A stretch of DNA of 57,852 nucleotides from Phycisphaeraceae bacterium (GCA_026126345.1 JAHCJH010000002.1:1-57852); one strand, 5' to 3'; shown: positions 6,952 to 16,972, counted from the stretch's first letter. Notes: generated from the letters alone by a model not told the origin. Numbers and translations are program-made.

Positions 6952-9813
6952 ATGACCCTTCACGCCGCACTCACCGCCCTTCGCTCGAGCCTGTTCGGCT
7001 CCCGCCGCCGGGGAGTCGTCAGCGTGCTGGCCATGATGTTCCTGGTGCTGTTCGGCTCGCTGGGCCTGGCCATGGCCATCGTGAGCAAGGGCAACCTCCG
7101 CACCGCCAGCACGCACCTGCACGTCACCAAGGCCATCGGCGCTGCGGAAACGGGCCTGGCCATCGGCGCCGCCCGGCTGGCCGAGGCCGCCTCACGCTTC
7201 GTCGTTGACAAGGGCGTGATCGACGCCCAGTTCGGCCGCAAACTGTGGGACGGCTCCATCACCGCTAGCGACTGCCGCCTGACGGTGCTCCCGCCTCCCA
7301 GCGGGCACGGCGAGTTTGGCACGCCCCGCGGCGTCGCCCAGGCCCTCTACAACGCCCACGCCGCCGACCAGAACGTCGTTACCTACTCCGGCGGCCTCAC
7401 CCAGCCCGTCATCGGCGCCGCTCCCGCCGGCAGCAGTTCGGACACCTACCGCCTCGACGCCTGGGTCACGACCCCCGCGATCGCCATCGACGGCAGCGCC
7501 GCCGAAACCGGCGCCCGACCCGCGGCCTTTCAGTTGACCTACGCACCGCTCGCCGACGGCGTGACGATCCGAATCATCGCGACGGGCTTCAGCTCCGTCG
7601 GCGCCTCGGGATCGAGCTACATCTACGGCGGCGGCTCGGTGGCCGACCAGTCCCGCCCGCTCAGCCGCGTGATCTACCAGGATTTCAAGCTGACCAAGCG
7701 CCACCAGCACGCCATCGTGTCGCCCAGCCGCGTGCTGATCGGCAAGAACGTCAACATCACCGGCAGCATGGGCGCAGCCTACACCGACGTCGCGCGTCCG
7801 AACGGCGACCCGGCCGTGCTCAAGAGCGACTTCATGGGCCTGGACCCGGTGCTCGACCGCAAACTGCAGGATCTGTTCGCCGCCATCCGCCAGTACGACG
7901 TCGACGGCGACAACCGCCTGCGCGTCACGCACGCGGTCGAGGGCGCCGGACTGCCCAGCAACAGCAACGACTACGACAACGACGGACGGCCCGACAACGC
8001 GTTCGCCGACGCCACGCGCGACGGCTACGTCGACGACTTCGACGTGTTCATCAACCACTATGACCGCAACGGCGACCGCCGCCTGGCCTTGTCGGCCCCG
8101 CTCACCGAAGGCACGCCCGCCCAGGGCCAGACCCCCGAGTTCACCGCCGACGACGACCTCGCCCTGCTCATCGACTCCTACAACCCCGACCGCAACCGCA
8201 ACGGCGAGTTCGGCTTCAAGGACGCCAACTACAACGGCCGCTGGGATCCCGGCGAGCCGCTGAACGACTACGACCCGTCCAACGCCACGTACCCCGACCG
8301 CGTGCTCGGCTGGCGCGACGGCTTCATCGACGGCAAGGACGCCTACGCCAAGGTGCACGGACGCCTGGTCTTCCGCGCCACGCAGAACGCCTGGAACGCG
8401 GCGCGGAGCCCGAGCACCTACCAGAACGTCGTTCAGGGCCCGATCGCCCCGCCGCGCGGCAACACGGCCACGCAGTTCGGCGCGCCCACCGACGTGCTCC
8501 CCGACATTTCGATCGACAACCTCACCGCCGCCCAGACGCCGCTCACGGCCCGGGCCGACGGCCAGTCCTTCAATGCGCAGGTTGCCGCACAGCTCGGCGT
8601 CAGCGCCGGCGCCCTGGCCACCTACACCGAAACCAAGACCAACCCCGCCAGCCCGCGCTTCTTCCGGGCCGACATGGACAACGCCGCGGCTCGCGCGCTC
8701 ACCGGCCAGAACCTGTGGGAGAAGATGCCCTTCAACAGCCCGCAGTACTCCGACTGGTACATCCGCCCTCGGTACGAGAACATGGTCTTCCGCAACGTGC
8801 AGATCCCCGAGGGCAACAACGGCCTGTTCGTGAACTGCACGTTCGTCGGGGTCACCTGGGTCCGTACGTACACGCAGAACACGCACGACCTGTGGTCGCT
8901 CTACGGCGGTCTGCAGTGGTCGGCCGCCGCGGGCCGGCCCGTGCCCAACACCGCTCCGCTCGACAAGAGCGACTTCCTTCGGTACACGACCGGCCTGGTC
9001 ACCGACGGCCCTCAGAACTACAGCTCGTTCGCGGATCCGCCGGTGATCTACGGCGTCACGCGCACCGGCGCCGCCCGCGACACCAAGCGCTACAGCAACA
9101 ACATCCGCTTCCACAACTGCCTGTTCGTCGGCTCCATCGTCAGCGACACGCCCCAGGCGTTCACGCACGTCCGCAACAAGATGCAGTTCACCGGCTCGAC
9201 CCGCTTCGCCGAGACACACCCCGACCAGCCCTCCAACGGCGACCTGAACCCGCGGCCCGAGGACCGCAGCGAGATCGCCAAGAGCAGCATGATGCTGCCC
9301 AACTACTCCGTGGACATCGGCCAGTTCAACAGCCCCACCGACACGTTCGTCGGCGGCCCACAGGGGCAGAACGTCCAGCTCGCGGGCACCATCATCGCCG
9401 GCGTGCTCGACGCCCGCGGCAACACCTCCATCGACGGCACGCTCCTGCTCACGTTCGCCCCCGTCGCCGGCGAGGGGCCGCTCCAGCAGTACGGCGTTCC
9501 CGTCGGCAACCCGGCGAACTTCAACGCCAGCCTCGGCTACTTCGGCCCCGCCGACGGCGAACTGGAGAGCCTCGACCCCCAGTCCCTGCCCATCGTCGGC
9601 GGCCGCAGGATCGTCGGCTGGGACACCGACGGCGACGGCCTGCCCGACGTCGGTCCCAACGACCCGCAGCCCGCCGGTTCCACGCCCGTGCCTTTCTACG
9701 GCTTCGGCAGGATCAACATCACCTGGAGCCCCGACCGCGCCATGCCCGACGGCATCATGCTCCCGGTCTCCGTCATCCCCGTCGTCGCCAGCTACCGGGA
9801 GCACCGGCCATGA
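6952..9813 (+). CDS. Very large PilX-like protein with calcium-binding-like Asp-rich repeats
   Basis: The 953-residue product starts with a basic segment and one hydrophobic helix (about 20-48, GVVSVLAMMFLVLFGSLGLAMAIV), followed by an AAETGLAIGAARLAEAA stretch typical of PilX_N-type minor pilins. PilX proteins are usually only about 150-250 residues. Residues about 310-470 contain repeated EF-hand/dockerin-like loops (DVDGDNRL, DYDNDGRPDN, DRNGDRRL, NPDRNRNGEF, DANYNGRWDPGE). Another DTDGDGLPD loop is near 892-900. In between is a Thr/Asn/Gly-rich region that looks like beta structure. It overlaps the next pilin-like gene by four bases (ATGA), so the two are translationally coupled. Possible roles are a pilus-tip adhesin or a surface protein displayed by the pilus machine; this is inference. 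Confidence 0.75.
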   Translation: MTLHAALTALRSSLFGSRRRGVVSVLAMMFLVLFGSLGLAMAIVSKGNLRTASTHLHVTKAIGAAETGLAIGAARLAEAASRFVVDKGVIDAQFGRKLWDGSITASDCRLTVLPPPSGHGEFGTPRGVAQALYNAHAADQNVVTYSGGLTQPVIGAAPAGSSSDTYRLDAWVTTPAIAIDGSAAETGARPAAFQLTYAPLADGVTIRIIATGFSSVGASGSSYIYGGGSVADQSRPLSRVIYQDFKLTKRHQHAIVSPSRVLIGKNVNITGSMGAAYTDVARPNGDPAVLKSDFMGLDPVLDRKLQDLFAAIRQYDVDGDNRLRVTHAVEGAGLPSNSNDYDNDGRPDNAFADATRDGYVDDFDVFINHYDRNGDRRLALSAPLTEGTPAQGQTPEFTADDDLALLIDSYNPDRNRNGEFGFKDANYNGRWDPGEPLNDYDPSNATYPDRVLGWRDGFIDGKDAYAKVHGRLVFRATQNAWNAARSPSTYQNVVQGPIAPPRGNTATQFGAPTDVLPDISIDNLTAAQTPLTARADGQSFNAQVAAQLGVSAGALATYTETKTNPASPRFFRADMDNAAARALTGQNLWEKMPFNSPQYSDWYIRPRYENMVFRNVQIPEGNNGLFVNCTFVGVTWVRTYTQNTHDLWSLYGGLQWSAAAGRPVPNTAPLDKSDFLRYTTGLVTDGPQNYSSFADPPVIYGVTRTGAARDTKRYSNNIRFHNCLFVGSIVSDTPQAFTHVRNKMQFTGSTRFAETHPDQPSNGDLNPRPEDRSEIAKSSMMLPNYSVDIGQFNSPTDTFVGGPQGQNVQLAGTIIAGVLDARGNTSIDGTLLLTFAPVAGEGPLQQYGVPVGNPANFNASLGYFGPADGELESLDPQSLPIVGGRRIVGWDTDGDGLPDVGPNDPQPAGSTPVPFYGFGRINITWSPDRAMPDGIMLPVSVIPVVASYREHRP

Positions 9814-10523
9814 ACACCCGCGCACCCCGGCGCTCCCGACGCGCCTTCAGCCTGATCGAGATGCTCATGGCGTTCACCATCAGCGCCACGCTCCTGGCCG
9901 CGAGCCTGGTCGCGCTCGACGCCATGTTCAAGCGCTACACCGTCATCAGCGACTCGGCCAGCACCCACGTCATCTCGCGCGTCGTGATGCACCGCATCAT
10001 GTCCATGATCCGCACCGGCAGCGAGTTCGGCCCCTACCCCGCGGACGTGCTCGACGCGTCCCAGAACCCCGCCGACTACACCCGCATCCAGTTCGTCAGC
10101 CGGAACGACGCCGAGACCGGCACGCGCCAGGTCACCACCATCGAACGCCGCGAGCCCGTCACCGTCACCCTCGGCGACGACCGCTACACGCAGCGCGGTC
10201 CGTTCGTGCTCTGGCTCGTGATCGACACGAACACCAACGGCGTCGTCTCCCGGCAGGAGCGGCCGTTGATCGACGGCGTGCTCAACGCCCGTTTCAACCT
10301 CGAGTACGAGCCGGGCCCGCGTCTGGTCCGCGCGACGGTCGACCTGACCATCGCGCCCCAATCCAGCCAGTACGCCAAGTACGACACTTCCTCCGGCGCC
10401 TGGACCATGATGGTCTACAACCCCGCGACCCAGTCGTGGGACGAGCGCCGCATGATCTCCAGCGACCTGCCCAGCGAGAGCATCCGCCTGGTCGCCAGCA
10501 CCAGCCCCCGCCAGGACCGCTGA
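9810..10523 (+). CDS. Pilin-like protein with prepilin cleavage motif (PilW/GspJ-like)
   Basis: The 237-residue protein begins MNTRAPRRSRRAFSLIEMLM followed by a hydrophobic helix. This is a clear prepilin leader of 11 residues with FSLIE (Glu +5) for prepilin peptidase cleavage and N-methylation. The head domain is beta-rich, with a long aligned ending (LEYEPGPRLVRATVDLTIAP) as seen in GspJ/PilW proteins. Its ATG overlaps the stop of the PilX-like gene (ATGA), which points to coupled translation and a shared complex. The next gene is a small membrane protein. Confidence is high that it is a pilin-type protein and lower for the exact subclass. Confidence 0.8.
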   Translation: MNTRAPRRSRRAFSLIEMLMAFTISATLLAASLVALDAMFKRYTVISDSASTHVISRVVMHRIMSMIRTGSEFGPYPADVLDASQNPADYTRIQFVSRNDAETGTRQVTTIERREPVTVTLGDDRYTQRGPFVLWLVIDTNTNGVVSRQERPLIDGVLNARFNLEYEPGPRLVRATVDLTIAPQSSQYAKYDTSSGAWTMMVYNPATQSWDERRMISSDLPSESIRLVASTSPRQDR

Positions 10524-10556
10524 CTCACCCGCCGCCGGCCACGGGCACGCCGACCG

Positions 10557-10562
10557 TACCAT
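10557..10562 (+). promoter_or_regulatory. Candidate -10 element TACCAT
   Basis: TACCAT lies ten bases upstream of the ATG at 10573, close enough that the transcript would have almost no leader. No convincing -35 is visible. It belongs to a recurring TANNNT pattern in this window. Confidence 0.3.
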
Positions 10563-10572
10563 GAGGACCCTC

Positions 10573-10794
10573 ATGGCCGACCCCGGCGTCCATCGCGCAC
10601 CTGCCCAGGGCAGAAGCCCGCTCCGCGAGCGGGTTGGGTACTACCTGCTCGGGGTTGCCATCGGCCTGGCCCTGCTCGGGATCGTCACATTCGGCAAGCG
10701 TGCCCTCGCGCCACGCCAGCAGCCCGCCTCACCCACCGGCCCATCGCCCTCGGTCACCCCCTCCGCGACCACGCCCGCGCCCGGCCAACCGTAA
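10573..10794 (+). CDS. Small single-pass membrane protein of unknown function
   Basis: The 73-residue product has a basic N-terminal part, one transmembrane helix ([21 protein letters not shown]) and a Pro/Ser/Thr-rich tail of about 30 residues. No family is recognised. An ATG at 10561 would add four residues, but that codon overlaps a TACCAT -10-like element (10557-10562), so the ATG at 10573 is preferred. It follows the pilin-like cluster by about 50 bases, so a role with the pilus system is possible but unproven. Confidence 0.5.
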   Translation: MADPGVHRAPAQGRSPLRERVGYYLLGVAIGLALLGIVTFGKRALAPRQQPASPTGPSPSVTPSATTPAPGQP

Positions 10795-10914
10795 GCCTCC
10801 CCGACGACCCGTCCCCTCTGGAACGCCTGTGCGCCGGCGCGTTCACAGGGGCAGACTCCGGAGTCTTCATACCCTACCATCTCCCGCACGCCAACCCCGA
10901 GCGAAGGATCGTCC

Positions 10915-13900
10915 GTGTCCACTTTTCCCCTGCCGACCGCTGAGCCGGCCCCCGCACGTTCGGCCGACGTCGATCCTGCCCATTGCATCCGCATCCGCGG
11001 CGCCAAAGAGCACAATCTCAAGAACATCGACGTCGCGATCCCGCGCGACCGCCTGGTGGTGATCACCGGGCTGTCCGGGTCGGGCAAGTCGTCGCTGGCG
11101 TTCGACACCATCTTCGCCGAGGGGCAGCGCAAGTACATGGAGTCGCTGTCGGCCTACGCGCGCCAGTTCCTCGACCAGCTCAAGAAGCCCGACGTTGAAG
11201 AGGTCGAGGGCATCCCGCCCACCATCGCCATCGAGCAGCGCTCGGCCAGCAGCAACCCGCGCTCGACCGTCGCCACCACGACCGAGATTTACGACTACCT
11301 GCGGCTGCTGTTCGCCCGGTGCGGCCGCCCGTACTCCTGGCGGCCCGTCCGCACGAAGAAGGACGGCGCCGTCCTCGCCCGCGCCGGCGTGCCCATCTCG
11401 GCCACCCCCAGCACCCAAGTCGTCGACAGCGTGATGGCCCGCCCCGCGGGCACACGCCTGATGGTGCTCGCGCCGGTGGTCCGCGATCAGAAGGGCTACC
11501 ACCGCGAGACCCTCGAGGAGCTTTCCCGCCAGGGATGGAGCCGGGTCCGCGTCAACGGGACGATCCACGAGCTGCGCGACGTGCTCCGCGACCCCGGCGA
11601 AAACCCGCTGAAACTCGCCCGGTACGAGAAGCACACCATCGACGCCGTCATCGACCGGATCACGGTCTCCGACGAGGCCCGCCCGCGCATCGCCGAGGCC
11701 GTCGAGGCCGCGCTCAAGATGGCCGACGGCACCGTGATCATCGCCGCCGAGTCGGGCGGCGCCTGGACCGAACAGCCGTACAGCACGCGATTCGCCGATC
11801 CCGAGGACCCTGCTTTCGCGCTCGAAGAGCTCTCCCCGCGCATCTTCTCGTTCAACTCGCCGCACGGGGCGTGCAAGACCTGCGCCGGCCTCGGCACCCT
11901 CATGGAGCTCGACGAGTCGCTGTGCATCCCCAACGAGGAACTCTCGTTCCGCCAGGGCGCCGTCGCCGCGTACAACAAGAACCACGCCGTCCGCGCCTGG
12001 TTCACCCGCTCCCTCCGTCGCTTCTGCCGCAAGACCGGTTTTTCCTACGACGCCCCGTTCAAGACGCTCTCCGCCGACCAGCGACGCATCATCATCCGCG
12101 GCACCACGCCCGAGGACGCCAAGCGCCTCGGTTTCAAGATGCCCGGCGTCATCCCCGAGCTCACCGAGTGGTGGTCCACCACGCAGAACCCGACCGTCAA
12201 AGAGTGGCTCAGCCAGTTCATGAGCAACAAGCCCTGCCCCGCGTGCCAGGGCGACCGCCTCCGCATCGAGGCGCTCCACGTTCTGCTCGAGAGCGACCAC
12301 CGCGCCGACGCCGCCGCGGCGTTCAGCCAGTCCGTCATCGGCCGGCCCAGGGGACGCGACGACGGCTCCATGCTCAACATCGCCGAGGTCTCGCGCCTGA
12401 CCATCACCGACGCGGCCGATTTCATGTCCGGACTTCGGCTCTCCCGGGAGCAGGCCGCCATCGCCGAGCCGATCCTCAAGGAGATCAACAACCGCCTGCG
12501 CTTCCTCCGCAGCGTCGGGCTGGAGTACCTCTCGCTCAGCCGCAAGACCGGCACCCTGTCCGGCGGCGAGGCGCAGCGCATCCGCCTGGCCACGCAGGTC
12601 GGCTCCGGCCTCGTCGGCGCCTGCTACGTGCTCGACGAGCCGACCATCGGCCTGCACCAGCGCGACAACGACCGGCTCATCGCCACCCTCCGCCACCTGG
12701 CCGACATCGGCAACACCGTCCTGGTCGTCGAGCACGACGAGGACATGATCCGCGCCGCCGATTGGATCCTCGACATGGGGCCGGGCCCGGGCGTCCACGG
12801 CGGACGCATCGTCGCCCAGGGCCCGCTGGCCGACATCGTCGCTTCGCCGCAGTCGCTCACCGGCCAGTACCTCGGGCGCGTCCGTTCCATCGACACGCCC
12901 GACGCCCGCCGGCCCATGTCCGACAGGAAGGCCATCGTCGTCAAGGGCTGCCGAGAGAACAACCTCAAGGGTTTCGACGCCGTCTTCCCCCTCGGCGGGC
13001 TCGTGTGCGTCACGGGCGTGAGCGGCTCGGGCAAGAGCACCCTCGTCAACGACATCCTGCTGGCCGCCGCGCGACGGTCCCTCACCGGCTCCCGCGAGCG
13101 GCCCGGCCGGCACGACTCCATCCGCCTCCACAAGCACCTCGACCGAATCATCGAGGTCGACCAGTCGCCCATCGGCCGCACCCCGCGATCCAACCCCGCC
13201 ACGTATACGGGCATCTTCGACGACATCCGCTCGGTCTTCGCCACCACCAAGGAGGCCAAGATCCGCGGCTACAAGCCCGGCCGCTTCTCGTTCAACGTCA
13301 CCGCAAAGCACGGTGGCGGTCGCTGCGAGGCGTGCGAGGGCCAGGGCACCAAGAAGATCGAGATGCACTTCCTGCCCGACGTGTTCGTCGAGTGCGAGGT
13401 CTGCCGGGGCAAGCGCTACAACCGCGAGACGCTGGAAGTGCTCTACCGCGGCAAGTCGATCGCCGACGTGCTCGACATGACGGTCGAGACCGGCTGTGCA
13501 TTCTTCGAGAACCACCCCAAGATTGTGCGCTTCCTCCGCTGCCTGCACGAGGTCGGCCTGGATTACATCACGCTCGGCCAGCCGTCCACAACCCTCTCCG
13601 GTGGCGAGGCCCAGCGCGTCAAGCTCGCCACCGAGCTCGGCAAGGGCGCCGGCGAGACCGGCGCTCAGGGCCACACCCTTTACGTGCTCGACGAGCCCAC
13701 CACCGGGCTGCACTTCGAGGACATCCGCAAGCTCATCGCCGTCTTCAACCGCCTGGCCGACGCCGGCAACACGCTAGTCGTCATCGAGCACAACCTCGAC
13801 GTCATCAAGTGCGCCGACTGGATCATCGACCTCGGCCCCGAAGGGGGCGATCGCGGCGGCGAGATCGTGGCCCAGGGCACGCCCGAGCAGGTCGCCCGCG

Positions 13901-13959
13901 CACCGCGCAGCCACACCGGCGGGTACCTCAGGCCCATGCTCGCAGGATCCCGGGCCTGA
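10915..13959 (+). CDS. uvrA: Excinuclease ABC subunit A
   Basis: UvrA is the DNA-damage sensor ATPase of nucleotide excision repair and loads UvrB. The 1014-residue product (about 940 is usual) has both ABC modules: Walker [10 protein letters not shown] (52-60) with signature LSGGEAQR (548-555), and GVSGSGKST near 700-708 with the second LSGGEAQR and [22 protein letters not shown] marks the UvrB-binding region. Zinc modules are seen as CPAC near 440 and CEAC...CEVC (804, 807, 827, 830). The first zinc site keeps only CKTC (320, 323); the usual preceding CPxC is replaced by ADPEDP at about 294-299. The GTG start has AAGGA six bases upstream and gives about 20 extra N-terminal residues. uvrB lies 6.5 kb away on the other strand. 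Confidence 0.98.
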   Translation: MSTFPLPTAEPAPARSADVDPAHCIRIRGAKEHNLKNIDVAIPRDRLVVITGLSGSGKSSLAFDTIFAEGQRKYMESLSAYARQFLDQLKKPDVEEVEGIPPTIAIEQRSASSNPRSTVATTTEIYDYLRLLFARCGRPYSWRPVRTKKDGAVLARAGVPISATPSTQVVDSVMARPAGTRLMVLAPVVRDQKGYHRETLEELSRQGWSRVRVNGTIHELRDVLRDPGENPLKLARYEKHTIDAVIDRITVSDEARPRIAEAVEAALKMADGTVIIAAESGGAWTEQPYSTRFADPEDPAFALEELSPRIFSFNSPHGACKTCAGLGTLMELDESLCIPNEELSFRQGAVAAYNKNHAVRAWFTRSLRRFCRKTGFSYDAPFKTLSADQRRIIIRGTTPEDAKRLGFKMPGVIPELTEWWSTTQNPTVKEWLSQFMSNKPCPACQGDRLRIEALHVLLESDHRADAAAAFSQSVIGRPRGRDDGSMLNIAEVSRLTITDAADFMSGLRLSREQAAIAEPILKEINNRLRFLRSVGLEYLSLSRKTGTLSGGEAQRIRLATQVGSGLVGACYVLDEPTIGLHQRDNDRLIATLRHLADIGNTVLVVEHDEDMIRAADWILDMGPGPGVHGGRIVAQGPLADIVASPQSLTGQYLGRVRSIDTPDARRPMSDRKAIVVKGCRENNLKGFDAVFPLGGLVCVTGVSGSGKSTLVNDILLAAARRSLTGSRERPGRHDSIRLHKHLDRIIEVDQSPIGRTPRSNPATYTGIFDDIRSVFATTKEAKIRGYKPGRFSFNVTAKHGGGRCEACEGQGTKKIEMHFLPDVFVECEVCRGKRYNRETLEVLYRGKSIADVLDMTVETGCAFFENHPKIVRFLRCLHEVGLDYITLGQPSTTLSGGEAQRVKLATELGKGAGETGAQGHTLYVLDEPTTGLHFEDIRKLIAVFNRLADAGNTLVVIEHNLDVIKCADWIIDLGPEGGDRGGEIVAQGTPEQVARAPRSHTGGYLRPMLAGSRA

Positions 13960-13963
13960 CGCA

Positions 13964-13969
13964 TACCCT
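13964..13969 (+). promoter_or_regulatory. Candidate -10 element TACCCT, leaderless type
   Basis: TACCCT ends five bases before the GTG start at 13975, and there is no Shine-Dalgarno. Transcription would begin at or next to the start codon. Confidence 0.35.
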
Positions 13970-13974
13970 CCGGC

Positions 13975-15294
13975 GTGACGTTCGTCCTGGAGATCGTCAA
14001 ACTCGGCCTGGGCAACCTCCGGCGGCACAAGCTGCGGTCGTTCCTGACCGCCCTGGGCATCATCCTCGGCGTCGCCGCGGTCATCACCAACGCCTCGATC
14101 GGCGAGGGGTCCAAGCGCCAGGCGTTGGAACAGCTGGAGCGTCTGGGCGCCCGCAACATCATCATCCGGTCCACCAAGCCGCCCGAGAGCGCGACCGCGG
14201 GCGGCCGCCAGGGGCTGCTCTCGCGCTACGGCCTCACGCGAGCCGATCTCAAGGTCATCCGCGAGGAGTTTCCCTCCGCTTCCTCGATCGTGCCGCTCAA
14301 GTCCGTCGGCGGTCAGTTGCTCCGCGACAACCTGCGCCGCACCAGCCAGGCGTACGGCACCACGCCCGACCTGCTCGAGGCGGCCAACCTGCGGCTGGCC
14401 CGCGGCCGGTACCTCTCCAACGAGGACATCGACGAGAAGGCGATGGTCGGGGTCATCGGCTGGGAACTCGCCCGGGCGCTGTTCCCCTTCGACGATCCGC
14501 TCGGCGCCACCGTCCGCATCGACGCCAAGCCGGTGAAGATCATCGGCGTGCTCCAGCCTGTCGGCCTGTCGGGCGGCGCCGGGGGCGCGCTGGTCGGGCG
14601 CGACATCAACTTCGACCTGCACATCCCCATTTCCACCGCCGAAGTCGTCTTCGGCGACGTGATCGCCCGCCAGACCACGCGCGAGTTCAGCGCGATCCAG
14701 ATCAGCGAGGTGTTCATCGTCGCGCCCAACCGCGACACCGTGCTCGAATTCGCCAAGCTGGCCGAACGCGTCGTCGCCACGCGCCACCCCGGCATGACAG
14801 ACGTGACGATGATCGTCCCCTACGAGCTGCTCGAGAACGCCCGGCGCAACGCCATGACCTGGAACCTGGTGCTCGGCTCCATCGCCGGCATCAGCCTCCT
14901 GGTCGGCGGCATCGGCATCATGAACATCATGCTCGCCAGCGTCACCGAACGCACCCGCGAGATCGGCATCCGCCGGGCCCTGGGCGCCACCCGCAAGCAC
15001 ATCGTCTGGCAGTTCCTCGTCGAGACGGGCGTCCTCTCGACCATCGGCGGCCTCATCGGCGTCGCCACCGGCCTGACGTTCTCGCTGTTCGTCGGGTACA
15101 TCGTGCCCAGGCTGCACGAGATCCCCGTCTTCGGCGGCTACTTCCAGCGCGACGCCTCGCTGCCCACCCACATCACGCTCTGGTCCGTGCTGGTCGCGTT
15201 CACCGTCGCGGCGATGACCGGGCTGATCTTCGGGCTCTACCCGGCCGTCAAGGCCTCCCGCCAGGACCCGATCGTCGCCCTCCGGCACGATTGA
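13975..15294 (+). CDS. MacB/FtsX-type ABC transporter permease
   Basis: The 439-residue protein has the MacB-like permease topology: an N-terminal helix (LRSFLTALGIILGVAAVITNASIGEGSKRQ), a large periplasmic MacB_PCD domain (about 50-290), then three C-terminal helices in an FtsX domain (LGSIAGISLLVGGIGIMNIMLASVTERTREIGIRRALGA, and two further segments ending at FGLYPAVKASRQDPIVALRHD). These proteins use ATP hydrolysis by a partner to move substrates or transmit force in the periplasm. No ATPase gene is adjacent, so the partner is elsewhere; the ATPase at 25042 already has its own permease. The GTG start has no Shine-Dalgarno but a TACCCT element five bases upstream. Confidence 0.9.
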   Translation: MTFVLEIVKLGLGNLRRHKLRSFLTALGIILGVAAVITNASIGEGSKRQALEQLERLGARNIIIRSTKPPESATAGGRQGLLSRYGLTRADLKVIREEFPSASSIVPLKSVGGQLLRDNLRRTSQAYGTTPDLLEAANLRLARGRYLSNEDIDEKAMVGVIGWELARALFPFDDPLGATVRIDAKPVKIIGVLQPVGLSGGAGGALVGRDINFDLHIPISTAEVVFGDVIARQTTREFSAIQISEVFIVAPNRDTVLEFAKLAERVVATRHPGMTDVTMIVPYELLENARRNAMTWNLVLGSIAGISLLVGGIGIMNIMLASVTERTREIGIRRALGATRKHIVWQFLVETGVLSTIGGLIGVATGLTFSLFVGYIVPRLHEIPVFGGYFQRDASLPTHITLWSVLVAFTVAAMTGLIFGLYPAVKASRQDPIVALRHD

Positions 15295-15302
15295 GTCGAG
15301 GC

Positions 15303-16205
15303 TCACGCCTCCGGCACGTACGCATCGATCCGCTCCTTGACGTCCCCTTCGCTCGCGCTCGCCACGATGTGGTGCAGGTCGTACTTGCGTTCTAGTTCCG
15401 CCACCACCCCCGGCGTGATCCGCCGGTAGCTCCGCCGCTCGTCCTCGAACGTGTACCCGTACACGTAGTACCCCAGCCCATCGAGCAGGCCCACCACCTC
15501 CCGGGCCACCCCAAGGCCGTGCAGTTCCACCGCCAGCCGCGGCCGGTGCTCGCGCAGCATGCCCTCGGCCCCGCGCAGGCACATCGCCTCCGCCCCCTCG
15601 ATATCGATCTTCATCACCGCCGGCGCCGGCACGCGCCCCTGGGCCACCAGCGTGTCCAGGCGCGCCACGTGCACCGTCTCGGTCTCGGCGCCCACGCCGT
15701 ACTGCTCGTGCGTCTCACTGGGCTTGCCGCCCGTCACCCGGTCGAGTGTCGCCGTGCCCGTCGAGTACCGGTCGATCTGCAGTGCCTCATCGGCGTCGCA
15801 GTCGCCCAGGGCCAGCGGCAGCACGTCCACCCGGTCCTCGATGCCGCCCAGCCGCACGTTCTCCAGCAGCATCGCCCGGTTCTCGGTCATCGGCTCGAAC
15901 GCCACCACCCGGCCCGCGCCGAACACCTGCACCCAGAACCGGGCGTACATCCCGATGTTCGCGCCCACGTCCAGCGCCACGTCGCCCGGGCGCGTCAGCC
16001 GCCGCATCGCCGCGAACATGAACCCCTCGTGCGTCAGCGGGTGCCGCAGCCAGAACGAGCGGTTCCGCCGCAGCCGGATCACCAGCGGGCCGATCTCCTT
16101 GATCGTGATCCGCTTGCGCACGTCGGGGATGCACCGCAGCGCCAGCCGGCCCAGCGCCGGTCGCGTGCGCAGCCACCCGGCGAGTTGGGTCACCGGCTTG
16201 ATCAC
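15303..16205 (-). CDS. FkbM-family SAM-dependent methyltransferase
   Basis: The 300-residue protein contains the FkbM methyltransferase core: SAM motif I DVALDVGANIGMYARFW (about 94-110), VVAFEPMTENRAMLLENVRL (motif II region) and VMKIDIEGAEAMCLRGAE (motif IV). Family members O-methylate small molecules or sugars; the substrate cannot be told here. A C-terminal segment (YYVYGYTFEDERRSYRRITP) follows the core. The start is GTG at 16205 with GGGAG about six bases upstream. It lies 25 bases after the infC stop on the same strand, so it is probably co-transcribed with infC, an unusual neighbour for that gene. Confidence 0.85.
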   Translation of the reverse strand: MIKPVTQLAGWLRTRPALGRLALRCIPDVRKRITIKEIGPLVIRLRRNRSFWLRHPLTHEGFMFAAMRRLTRPGDVALDVGANIGMYARFWVQVFGAGRVVAFEPMTENRAMLLENVRLGGIEDRVDVLPLALGDCDADEALQIDRYSTGTATLDRVTGGKPSETHEQYGVGAETETVHVARLDTLVAQGRVPAPAVMKIDIEGAEAMCLRGAEGMLREHRPRLAVELHGLGVAREVVGLLDGLGYYVYGYTFEDERRSYRRITPGVVAELERKYDLHHIVASASEGDVKERIDAYVPEA

Positions 16206-16230
16206 CGTCGCTCCCAGTTGAAACGCCGCT

Positions 16231-16965
16231 TCACGGCTGAGCCGGGGTCCCCTCGACCGCCGACGAAGGCGCCGGCGCGGCCGCCGGCGTCGCCGCTTGA
16301 TCGGCCTGGTTGCTCACCTGATTCGCTGTCTGGTTCGCAGCCTGGTTCGCCCGTCCCGCGGCCTTTTCGGCCTGTGCCTTGGCCTTGGCCTCGGCGCGCT
16401 TGGCGATGTCCACCTTTGCCTTGTCCGGCGCGAGGATGATGCTCGCCTGCGGGCCCATCCAGCGCGGGCTCGACTCCAGCTTGGCGATGTCCGACAACTG
16501 GTTGGCGATGTCCTTCAGCCGGTTGATCCCCAGCTCCCGGTGCGCCATCTCACGCCCCTTGAACCGCTGCGTGATCAGCACCTTGTGCCCGTCCATCAGG
16601 AACCGGCGCGACTGGTTCACCCGGATCTGCACGTCGTGCGGGTCGATCTTCACCGACCGGCCGAGACGTACCTCCTTCATCTCGCTGGCGCGGCTGCTGG
16701 CCCGGTTCTTCGCGTCCTTCTTCGACTGCTCGTACTTGAACTTGCCGAAGTCCATGATCTTGCACACCGGCGGGCGCGCATCGGGCGAGATCTCCACCAG
16801 GTCCAGGCCCAGGTCCGCCGCCATGCGCAGCGCATCGCTCGTCTCCACCACGCCGATCTGCTCGCCGTCGGCGCCGATCACCCGGATGGGCGTGATGCGG
16901 ATGAAGTGATTGACGCGGGTGCGTTGCGGGGGACCGCCGGGTCCGAATCGTGGTGCGCGAGTGAT
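16231..16965 (-). CDS. infC: Translation initiation factor IF-3, apparent ATC start codon
   Basis: IF-3 binds the 30S subunit and checks the initiator tRNA and start codon. The N-domain (about 14-85: RVNHFIRITPIRVIGADGE, then DLGLDLVEISPDARPPVCKIMDFGKFKYEQ) and C-domain (about 97-181: KEVRLGRSVKIDPHDVQIRV, FLMDGHKVLITQRFKGREM, ASIILAP) are both clear. An ATG at 16881 would remove about 28 residues, including conserved RVNHFIR. The frame is open upstream to a TGA, with no ATG, GTG or TTG at the right place. ATC at 16963-16965 lies seven bases after AGGAGT (16973-16978). IF-3 genes of other bacteria use AUU for autoregulation. The C-terminus has an extra tail of about 60 residues (182-244, Ala/Gln/Asn-rich). 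rpmI and rplT, usual partners, are absent. Confidence 0.93.
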   Translation of the reverse strand: MTRAPRFGPGGPPQRTRVNHFIRITPIRVIGADGEQIGVVETSDALRMAADLGLDLVEISPDARPPVCKIMDFGKFKYEQSKKDAKNRASSRASEMKEVRLGRSVKIDPHDVQIRVNQSRRFLMDGHKVLITQRFKGREMAHRELGINRLKDIANQLSDIAKLESSPRWMGPQASIILAPDKAKVDIAKRAEAKAKAQAEKAAGRANQAANQTANQVSNQADQAATPAAAPAPSSAVEGTPAQP

Positions 16966-16972
16966 GGGTCAG

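Noticed and set aside
11319-15395. 1358-residue open frame on the plus strand across uvrA and the permease
   Set aside because: Out-of-frame shadow with Arg/Pro/His-rich composition crossing two real genes. The same holds for the 948-residue minus-strand frame at 10867-13713.
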